From assembly GCA_020638735.1 (NCBI GenBank), contig JACKHZ010000011.1, positions 62,001 through 126,000 on the forward strand: a stretch of DNA of 64,000 nucleotides, read 5' to 3'. This DNA is from Planctomycetota bacterium. Lineage in GTDB: Bacteria > Planctomycetota > UBA1135 > UBA2386. The position numbers were made by a program, and so were the translations under genes. Positions 57,779 through 64,000 of the stretch are shown piece after piece. A model generated the notes under the pieces. The model was not told the DNA's origin. It searched no databases and saw only the letters and a list, made by a program, of their open reading frames with translations. Within the stretch, counting starts at the first letter, position 1. The number at the start of each line of letters is the position of its first letter.

Positions 57779-58687
57779 ATGGTCAAGCAGGGATCGTTCT
57801 TCCAACGTCTCAAGGAACGCTGGGGCTCCGGCTCGGGAGTTCGCGTCGAGAAGCCCACCCCGGTGGCGCGCGGCGCGACGCCGCCGAAGCCATCGGCCAC
57901 GGCCTCGCGCGTCGAGCCTGCGTCGGCCGCATCGCCGGCACCGAACGGCAACGGCAACGGCAACGGGCACGGCGCCCAGGTGTCGACGACCTTCGCGCCG
58001 GCCGACGCGCGTTCGACGCGCAAGATGTCGGACCGCGAGGAGGCGATGCTGGCGCTCGGCTCGCACTTCCAGGAGCTGACGGCGCTGCTGCGTGGTTCGC
58101 AGCAGCGCACCGACGAGAAGCTGCAGAAACTGGTCGACGCGACCTCGTCGCTCGGCAGCCTGCCGGCGCTCGGCCAGCAGCAGCTCGACACGCTGCGTGC
58201 GCTCTCCACGCAGATGGAGAAGCAGAACCAGCTCGGCGAGCAGCTGACGGCGACGATGACGAAGCTGCCGAACCTGCTCGAGAACGTCGAGGCCGCGCTG
58301 CAGCGCGCCGCGGCGACCGACGAGCGCACGGCGGCGACCGTTCGCGAGTTCCAGTCGACGATGGATCGCATCCACACGTCGATGGACAAGATGGTGCAGA
58401 ACAGCAGCGAGCAGACCAAGGCGGCGCAGCAGCTGGCCGAGCGTCGCGACGACGAGCTGAAGGGCCTCGCCAGCGACATCGCCTCGACGCAGGCGCACGC
58501 GGTCGACGAGCTGAAGCGCACCACCGACGAAGGCCTGCAGTCGCTGCGCCGCACGCACGAGGACCAGTCCAACCGCCTGCAGCGCGTCGTGCAGGAGCAC
58601 GCCGGCTGGAACCGCGCCGTGCTGGTCGGCATCGGCCTGGTCGTGCTCGGCATCGGCGCGGTGATCGTGCTGCAGCTGATGAAGTGA
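57779..58687 (+). CDS. Tail-anchored coiled-coil protein of unknown function
   Basis: 302 aa from ATG 57779. A disordered basic/Pro-rich N-terminus (about 1-75, with GNGNGNGHG) precedes about 190 residues of heptad-rich coiled coil (repeated SLG/QLL/TMTKLPNLLENVEAALQRAAATDERTAA) and a single C-terminal membrane helix (about 279-300), so most of the protein faces the cytoplasm. It looks like chemoreceptor signalling hairpins but has no MCP hub or HAMP. Structural or tethering role possible; unassigned. Confidence 0.8.
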   Translation: MVKQGSFFQRLKERWGSGSGVRVEKPTPVARGATPPKPSATASRVEPASAASPAPNGNGNGNGHGAQVSTTFAPADARSTRKMSDREEAMLALGSHFQELTALLRGSQQRTDEKLQKLVDATSSLGSLPALGQQQLDTLRALSTQMEKQNQLGEQLTATMTKLPNLLENVEAALQRAAATDERTAATVREFQSTMDRIHTSMDKMVQNSSEQTKAAQQLAERRDDELKGLASDIASTQAHAVDELKRTTDEGLQSLRRTHEDQSNRLQRVVQEHAGWNRAVLVGIGLVVLGIGAVIVLQLMK

Positions 58688-58697
58688 GCCGCGCTGC

Positions 58698-59312
58698 TTG
58701 ATCGCTCCCGCAGATCGGCGGCTGTGGCTGGTGCGCCACGGCGAGACCGAAGGCCAGTCGTCGATCCGCTACCACGGCAGCAACGACGTGCCGCTGTCGG
58801 ACGTCGGTCGCGCGCAGATCCGCGCGCTGCTGCCGCTGCTCGCCGGCGTCGCCTTCGACGCCGTGCTGCACTCGCCGCAGTCGCGCGCCCGCGAGTCGGC
58901 CGAGCTGCTGGTCGACGGCCTCGGTCTCGACCGCGCGCGGCTGCGCGCTGACGAACGCCTGCGCGAGCTGTCGTTCGGCAGAGCCGAGGGCATGACGCGC
59001 GACGAGATCGACCGGGCCTTCCCGACGTTCTTCGCCGACTACGAGGCCGACCGGCTCGACGCCTTCCCCGACGGCGAGTCGCGCCACGCCTTCCGCCGCC
59101 GCGTCGAGCAGGCGGTCGCCGAGCTCGTCACCGAGCCGTTCCAGGACTTGCTGCTGGTCGCGCACCGCGGCACGCTGCGGCACGCGATCGGCGGCCTGGT
59201 CGGGGTGCCGATGCCGGAGCGTCGCGCGCTCGGCGTCGAGCTGGCGAGCCTGTCGGTGCTGCGCCACCAGGACGGCCGCTGGCAGCTCGACGCCTACTCA
59301 TTGCTGCCCTGA
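58698..59312 (+). CDS. Histidine phosphatase superfamily protein
   Basis: 204 aa from TTG 58698. LWLVRHGETEGQ holds the catalytic phospho-His with RHG; other marks are SDVGRAQIRALLPLL, VLHSPQSRARESAELL, ELSFGRAEGM and LLVAHRGTLRHAIGG with the second His. Phosphoglycerate-mutase-like fold; may be a phosphatase for alpha-ribazole phosphate or another small substrate. Substrate not decided. Confidence 0.88.
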   Translation: MIAPADRRLWLVRHGETEGQSSIRYHGSNDVPLSDVGRAQIRALLPLLAGVAFDAVLHSPQSRARESAELLVDGLGLDRARLRADERLRELSFGRAEGMTRDEIDRAFPTFFADYEADRLDAFPDGESRHAFRRRVEQAVAELVTEPFQDLLLVAHRGTLRHAIGGLVGVPMPERRALGVELASLSVLRHQDGRWQLDAYSLLP

Positions 59313-59390
59313 TCGCGGGGGCCTGACGGGCGCCGCGGCGACGCCGCTGTTGTGTCGCGGGCGCCGGATCTGCACGCTTCCTGGCGAACG

Positions 59391-60962
59391 ATGATCCACC
59401 CGACTCCGCGCCTGCGCTTCGCCCCGTCCCCGACCGGTCCGCTGCACCTCGGCGGCGCCCGCACGGCGATGTACAACTGGGCCCTGGCCCGCAGCCTCGG
59501 CGGCACCTTCGTGCTGCGCATCGAGGACACCGACCGCGCGCGCAGCACCGACGAGTCGCTGGCGATCATCCTCGAGGGGCTCGCCTGGCTCGGCATCGAC
59601 TGGGACGAAGGTCCCGACTACGACACCGGGGCGCGCAAGAACGGCGGCGGCGACCATGGGCCGTACTTCCAGATGCAGCGCCTCGACCGCTATCGCGAGG
59701 CCGCTGAGCGGCTGCTGGCGTCGGGCCACGCCTATCGCTGCTACTGCAGCGCGGAGCGCATCGAGGCGGTGCGCGAGCAGCAGAAGGCCGAGAAGAGCGC
59801 GTTCCTCGGCTACGACGGCCACTGCCGCGACCTGAGCGACGCGCAGCGCGCGGCGTTCGAGGCCGAAGGCGTCGTGCCCAACATCCGCTTCCGCATGCCG
59901 GCCGACGAAGCGGTGGTGGTGCACGACCTGATCCGCGGTCAGGTCGAGGTCAACACCAGGCAGCTCGACGACTGGGTGATGGTGCGCCCCGACGGCGTGC
60001 CGCTCTACAACTTCGCCTGCGTGATCGACGACGTCGACATGAAGATCACGCACGTGGTGCGCGGCGAGGAGCACTTCTTGAACGGCATCAAGCAGCGGCT
60101 GGTGTTCCAGGCGCTCGGCCACGAGTGCCCCGAGTACGCGCACATCCCGCTGATCCTCAACCAGAAGGGCGGCAAGCTCAGCAAGCGCGATCCGGGTGTC
60201 ATGAGCGTGCTCGAGTACCGCGACCAGGGCTACCCCGAGGAGGCGGTGTTCAACTACATCGCGCTGCTCGGCTGGGGCTTCTCGGGCGAGCGCGACGTGT
60301 TCACCCGCGACGAGATGGTGCAGGCCTTCAAGGTCGAGAACGTCGGCAAGGCCGGCGCCAAGTTCGACCTCGAGAAGCTCTTGTGGATGTGCGGCGACTA
60401 CCTGCGGCGCATGACGCCGGAGCAGTGTCTCGAGCGGGCGCGGCCGTGGCTGGAGAAGTCGCTGCCCGACGGCGCGTTCGACGTGCACGCGGCGTGGCTG
60501 CGCAACGCGGTCGCCTGCTACCAGGAGCGCGTCGCGTTGTTCGGCGAGTTCGCGGAGCGCATCGGCTGGCTGCTGACCGATCCGACGCCCGACGAGGCGG
60601 CGCAGAAGAACCTGCAGAAGCACGCGGACGCCAAGACCTGGCTGCGCGGCTATGCCGATGTGCTCGAGGCGCTGCCGCTGCCGGCGAGCTATCCCGCGGC
60701 GCGCGGCGCCGCGGACACCGAGGTGCTGCTGCCGATCCAGAAGGACGCGGTCGAGGCGCAGAGCGCTCATGCGACGCCGCAGGCGGTCGAGCGCGCGACC
60801 CGCGCGTTCGCCGAGCAGCACGGCATCAAGTTCGGCCACTTCGTGCACCCGGTGCGCGCGGCGCTGACCGGCACCGACAAGGGGCCGGGCCTGTTCGACG
60901 TGGTGTTCCTGCTGGGCAAGCAAGCCTGCGTGCGGCGGCTGCGCGCGGCGGCGGGCGGCTGA
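59391..60962 (+). CDS. gltX: Glutamyl-tRNA synthetase
   Basis: 523 aa from ATG 59391. Class I: RFAPSPTGPLHLGGARTAMYNW (HLGG form of HIGH), RIEDTDRARS, and GGKLSKRDPG (KMSKS). Complete C-terminal anticodon-binding helical domain. Convergent with the rhomboid gene; the two stops sit in the palindrome CTGAGTCAG with one base between them. Confidence 0.96.
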   Translation: MIHPTPRLRFAPSPTGPLHLGGARTAMYNWALARSLGGTFVLRIEDTDRARSTDESLAIILEGLAWLGIDWDEGPDYDTGARKNGGGDHGPYFQMQRLDRYREAAERLLASGHAYRCYCSAERIEAVREQQKAEKSAFLGYDGHCRDLSDAQRAAFEAEGVVPNIRFRMPADEAVVVHDLIRGQVEVNTRQLDDWVMVRPDGVPLYNFACVIDDVDMKITHVVRGEEHFLNGIKQRLVFQALGHECPEYAHIPLILNQKGGKLSKRDPGVMSVLEYRDQGYPEEAVFNYIALLGWGFSGERDVFTRDEMVQAFKVENVGKAGAKFDLEKLLWMCGDYLRRMTPEQCLERARPWLEKSLPDGAFDVHAAWLRNAVACYQERVALFGEFAERIGWLLTDPTPDEAAQKNLQKHADAKTWLRGYADVLEALPLPASYPAARGAADTEVLLPIQKDAVEAQSAHATPQAVERATRAFAEQHGIKFGHFVHPVRAALTGTDKGPGLFDVVFLLGKQACVRRLRAAAGG

Positions 60963-60963
60963 G

Positions 60964-61836
60964 TCAGCGCGGCCGGCGCGGCTGCTCGTCGCCGCCAGGC
61001 TGCTCGCCGTCGGGCTCGAAGACCTTGTCGACGAGTTCCCGCACGTCGCGGGCGCCCGCGTTCGTCCGGCCGAAGTAGGACATCGCCGCCAGCCGCTGCG
61101 CCTCGGCCTTCTGGCTCGGCGAGGTCGATGCGACGCCGCGGTCCCACAGCCAGTCCCAGCGCGTCACCGGTCGCAGCGCGTGCAGCGTGAAGGTGGCGAA
61201 CAGCAGCGCCGTGACCGCGCGCCACGCACCGAGCCCTGCCTGCGGTTGCCGCGGCGGCACCAGGAACAGGAACGTCACCAGGAAGCCGGCACAGAGTCCG
61301 CCGATGTGCGCGGTGTTGCTGATGAACGGGATCAGGAAGCCGATCACCAGGTTGATCGCGATCAGCCCCAAGAGCTGCCGCGGACCCTCGAAGTCGAGGA
61401 ACGCGAACGTGTGGCGGCCGCTGCGCATCTGCATCGCCACCGCCGCGCCAAGCATGCCGAACAGCGCGCCGGAGCCGCCGACGACCATCTGCGTCGGATC
61501 GTTGACGAGGCACACGGCGAGGCTGCCGCCGAGCGCCGCCACGACGTAGAGGATCACCCAGCGCACCGAGCCGAGCGAACGCTCGAGCATCGGTCCGATC
61601 TGCACCAGGAAGTACGTGTTGAACCCGAGGTGCAGGATGCCGCCGTGCAGGAACGCCGCGCTGAGCAGCCGCCACGGCTCGCCTTCGCTGGCGTCGATCG
61701 GCCGCAGGGCGCCGTAGGCGTGCAGCACCTCGGTGGTCGGGTGGAACGGGTCGGTCAGGAACGCCATCGTCACGTAGGCGAGCGCCGTGACCAGGGTCGC
61801 CGGGAACTGGTCGGCCTTCTCCAGCAGCTCCTTCAC
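60964..61836 (-). CDS. Rhomboid family intramembrane serine protease
   Basis: 290 aa from GTG 61836 with a strong SD (GGAGGA). Six-helix rhomboid core: FLHGGILHLGFNTYFLVQIGPMLE, VVGGSGALFGMLGAA (GxSG nucleophile) and NTAHIGGLCAGFLVTF (catalytic His). About 60 residues of N-terminal soluble sequence and a charged C-terminal tail. Overlaps the TPR gene stop (GTGA). Substrates unknown; other members cut membrane-anchored signalling or quality-control targets. Confidence 0.9.
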   Translation of the reverse strand: MKELLEKADQFPATLVTALAYVTMAFLTDPFHPTTEVLHAYGALRPIDASEGEPWRLLSAAFLHGGILHLGFNTYFLVQIGPMLERSLGSVRWVILYVVAALGGSLAVCLVNDPTQMVVGGSGALFGMLGAAVAMQMRSGRHTFAFLDFEGPRQLLGLIAINLVIGFLIPFISNTAHIGGLCAGFLVTFLFLVPPRQPQAGLGAWRAVTALLFATFTLHALRPVTRWDWLWDRGVASTSPSQKAEAQRLAAMSYFGRTNAGARDVRELVDKVFEPDGEQPGGDEQPRRPR

Positions 61837-62669
61837 GCGCTCCTCCGGTAGCGCCAGCAGCGCACCCGCGCCAGCGCGCGGAACCAGTTCTCCTCGGCGG
61901 TCAGTCGCTGCGGCGGCGGCGCCGCGGCGGCGGCGAACTGTCGCCCTGCGTCGTCGCGCCGGCCTGCTTCGGCGAGCGCGTCGCCGTACCAGTAGTGGCT
62001 GCGGTTGCTGCCGCCGTGCTGGTGCTCGTGCTGTTCGAACAGCCGCAAGGCCGCCGGCACGTCGCCGGCGAGGTGGGTGGCGCGCGCCGCGAACAGCAAC
62101 GCCTGGCCGAACGCGTGGCCCGGTTCGAGCCGCCCGGCGTTGTGGAAGGCGATCGCCGCCTGCCGCGGGTCGCCGGCGCGCAGCAGCACCTGGCCGAGCA
62201 GGTGCCAGCTCTGCGGCAGCGCCGGGTCGAGCTGCACGGCGCGCGCGGCGTGCGGCCCGGCGAGGCCGAGGTCCGAGCGGATCCAGGCCATGCGCGCGAC
62301 CTCGTAGTGGCGCTGCGCGCTCTCGAAGTGCTGCAGCTCCTGCAGCGCGCGCAACAGCGGCGCCCGGTCGACGGTCCACGCGCTGCGCGTGCGCTCGACG
62401 AAACGCCGCAACCACGCCGGCGCCGGCGGGAACAGCAGCAGCGCGATCGCCGCCGCGACGCCGAGGCCGACGCCGGCGCGCGCGCCCCAGTGCTGGGCGA
62501 CCACGACGAAGCGCACCGCCAGCTCCGGCGACGACGCGTGCAGCGCCTGCAGCAGCAGCGGCCACGCGGCGATCACCGTCAGCACGACCAGCATCACCCG
62601 GCTGGCGCCGCTCATCGACGAGCGCGGCGCGGGCTGCGGCAGCGGCGGCGGGGCAGTCTCGTCAGGCAT
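61833..62669 (-). CDS. Membrane TPR protein
   Basis: 278 aa. Two N-terminal membrane helices (about 22-45 and 60-83), then TPR-like helical repeats (RHYEVARMAWIRSDLGLAGPHAARAVQLDPALPQSWHLLGQVLLRAGDPRQAAIAFHNAGRLEPGHAFGQALL and YWYGDALAEAGRRDDAGRQF). TPRs usually hold protein complexes. Middle gene of an overlapping trio with the rhomboid and short asparaginase genes, suggesting linked function, but what they do together is not known. Confidence 0.8.
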   Translation of the reverse strand: MPDETAPPPLPQPAPRSSMSGASRVMLVVLTVIAAWPLLLQALHASSPELAVRFVVVAQHWGARAGVGLGVAAAIALLLFPPAPAWLRRFVERTRSAWTVDRAPLLRALQELQHFESAQRHYEVARMAWIRSDLGLAGPHAARAVQLDPALPQSWHLLGQVLLRAGDPRQAAIAFHNAGRLEPGHAFGQALLFAARATHLAGDVPAALRLFEQHEHQHGGSNRSHYWYGDALAEAGRRDDAGRQFAAAAAPPPQRLTAEENWFRALARVRCWRYRRSA

Positions 62670-63177
62670 CGCGCTTCACGAACGTGCCGCGCTCCTTGTC
62701 CTTCTCGACGCCGGGGAACGCCAGCACCTGGTTGTGCATCGACGCGTAGACGCCCGGCGGCAGCACCTGCACGGCCAGCAGCGCCTCGGTCATGTTCTGC
62801 AGCGCGTCGGTGTTGCGCATCACATAAGGTCGCATCGCGCCGGTCAGCACGATCGGCACCCGCGCGGCTCCCTGGCGCTGACAGATCAGCTCGCCGGTCA
62901 CCGCCAGCCGGTCGGTGCCGTGCACGATGACGACGCCGTCGTGCGCCTCGGCCATCGACATCGCGGTGCGCGCGATCAGGTCGTGGTCCTGCGGGGTCAT
63001 CTCCAGGCTGTCCTTGTTGAGCAGCGGCACGCGCACGATGTCGACGCCGTTGAGCTGCAGCTGCGCCAGCACGACGTCGAGCACCGAGGCTCGGTTGTCG
63101 AGCACGCCTTTGAGCTCGTCGTAGGTCTTCTCGATGGTGCCGCCGGTCGAGATCAGGGCGATGCGCTTCTTGGCCAC
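62662..63177 (-). CDS. Short asparaginase-domain protein (N-terminal domain only)
   Basis: 171 aa from GTG 63177. Covers only the catalytic N-terminal domain of L-asparaginases: LISTGGTIEKTYDE (first catalytic Thr) and VIVHGTDRLAVTGE (second Thr, TD pair), then IVLTGAMRP. Classical enzymes are about 330 aa with a second domain that completes the active site; here the protein ends normally after a beta-rich tail, so it is a stand-alone domain, not a truncation by frameshift. Similar short proteins exist. Activity uncertain. Overlaps the TPR gene by 8 bp. Confidence 0.82.
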   Translation of the reverse strand: MAKKRIALISTGGTIEKTYDELKGVLDNRASVLDVVLAQLQLNGVDIVRVPLLNKDSLEMTPQDHDLIARTAMSMAEAHDGVVIVHGTDRLAVTGELICQRQGAARVPIVLTGAMRPYVMRNTDALQNMTEALLAVQVLPPGVYASMHNQVLAFPGVEKDKERGTFVKRDA

Positions 63178-63289
63178 GGATGCAGCATCGCGCAAAGGGA
63201 GGCCGGCGGCCAGCGTCCGTCCGCCGCCCCGGTCGTCTGTCGCCGCCGCGAAGTGGTCTGGCACACGGCCAGGCGATACAACCTTCGCC

Positions 63290-64000
63290 GTGCAATACCG
63301 CCCCCTCGGCTCCTCGGGCCTCAAGGTCAGCGCCGTCGGCCTCGGCTCCTGGCTGACGATCGGCAAGGCCGTCGACGACCACGGCTCGGCCCTGCTGGTG
63401 CGCCGCGCGTTCGACGCCGGCGTCACGCTGTTCGACACCGCCGACGTCTACAACATGGGCGAGGGTGAACGAGCGCTCGGCCGCGCCATCGCCGAGCTGC
63501 CGCGCGACCGGCTGGTGGTGGCGACCAAGTGCTACTTCCCGATGAGCGACGACCCCAACGACCGCGGGCTGTCGCGCAAGCACATCCACCAGTCGATCCG
63601 GCGCTCGCTCGCGCGGCTCGGCACCGACTACGTCGATCTCTACCAGTGCCATCGCTACGACGACGACACGCCGCTGGTCGAGACCGCGCAGGCGATGCAC
63701 GACCTGGTCGTGCAGGGGCACGCGCTCTACTGGGGCGTCAGCATGTGGCCGGCCGAGCGCATCGCCGAGGTCACCGCGTTGTGCCGCCAGCACGGGTGGC
63801 ACCAGCCGGTGTCGAACCAGCCGCTCTACAACCTGTTCCGGCGGGACATCGAGGCGGCGGTGGTGCTGACGTCGAAGCGCTGCGGGCTCGGCCAGCTGGT
63901 CTACTCGCCGTTGGCGCAGGGCGTCTTGACCGGCAAGTACCTGCCCGGCAAGGCGCCGCCAGCCGGCTCGCGCGCGACCGACGCCGACGGCAAGAAGTTC
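63290..64000 (+). CDS. Aldo/keto reductase (C-terminus beyond the window)
   Basis: 237 codons visible from GTG 63290. TIM-barrel NADPH reductase of the Kv-beta/YghZ group: YRPLGSSGLKVSAVGLGSW, GVTLFDTADVYNMGEGERALGRA (catalytic Asp/Tyr), VVATKCYFP (catalytic Lys) and DLYQCHRYDDDTPLVET (catalytic His), then VSNQPLYNLFRRDIE. Reduces aldehydes or ketones; physiological substrate unknown. Divergent from the short asparaginase (112 bp). Confidence 0.92.
   Translation, partial: MQYRPLGSSGLKVSAVGLGSWLTIGKAVDDHGSALLVRRAFDAGVTLFDTADVYNMGEGERALGRAIAELPRDRLVVATKCYFPMSDDPNDRGLSRKHIHQSIRRSLARLGTDYVDLYQCHRYDDDTPLVETAQAMHDLVVQGHALYWGVSMWPAERIAEVTALCRQHGWHQPVSNQPLYNLFRRDIEAAVVLTSKRCGLGQLVYSPLAQGVLTGKYLPGKAPPAGSRATDADGKKF

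Overview
This is a 64 kb, very GC-rich, gene-dense chromosomal window. The gene set points to a Gram-negative-type (diderm) bacterium and most likely a member of the Planctomycetota; the phylum is an inference, not proven here. Grounds: lpxA and many lipobox lipoproteins imply an outer membrane; a large FG-GAP/VCBS surface protein, a glucose/sorbosone dehydrogenase, a DUF2911-like protein, an SSS symporter, several AlgX/AlgJ-like SGNH proteins with an MBOAT O-acyltransferase, and a glutaminyl-tRNA synthetase beside a glutamyl-tRNA synthetase are all typical of that group. I see no insertion sequence, prophage or CRISPR array.

Layout. 1-5948 (minus): acnA with a fused lysine-rich tail, a voltage-gated K+ channel, an SGNH/AlgX-like protein and a class A beta-lactamase-like lipoprotein cut by the window edge. 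6074-19400 (plus): a long tightly packed run: a lipoprotein, a shortened zeta-toxin-like ATPase with a small partner, an HMA-like protein, a DUF2911-like protein, an rRNA methyltransferase, thiS-thiG, a CPBP protease, a gamma carbonic anhydrase, an FG-GAP lipoprotein, a sugar nucleotidyltransferase, an amidohydrolase, larE and an M28 peptidase. 19415-25211 (minus): a four-gene glycan O-acetylation cassette (three SGNH proteins plus an MBOAT). 25296-25868 (minus): a lipoprotein.

25998-33526 (plus) is the translation/export block: ffh, rpsP, maf, rpmE, prfA and prmC with several unknown proteins between them. 33536-38000 holds a PilZ protein, ssb, a sugar dehydrogenase and glnS. 38078-43286 contains a polyferredoxin membrane protein, then a promoter and a clear SAM-I (S-box) riboswitch ahead of a hom-metX-metB-like operon. 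43373-46103 holds lpxA and, convergent with it, a sodium/solute symporter with a tiny membrane partner. 46213-50937 carries a PcrA/UvrD helicase translationally coupled to a sigma-54 activator that lacks a DNA-binding domain, then a B12-binding-type radical SAM protein. 50952-56978 includes a secreted CxxC protein whose signal peptide is cut off by two in-frame TGA codons, crcB/fluC, a peptide-binding protein, a SPASM radical SAM enzyme and a secreted protein. 57387-64000 holds tRNA-Ala(GGC), a tail-anchored coiled-coil protein, a histidine phosphatase, gltX, a rhomboid/TPR/short-asparaginase operon and a partial aldo-keto reductase.

Themes across the window: ATGA/GTGA/TTGA start-stop overlaps are common, so translational coupling is likely. 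Candidate promoters repeatedly show TTGnnn, a 16-17 bp spacer and TAnnnT, and some -10 boxes sit 6-12 nt from the start codon, suggesting leaderless mRNAs. Short tandem duplications (14-21 bp, a different sequence each time) recur across or just after stop codons.
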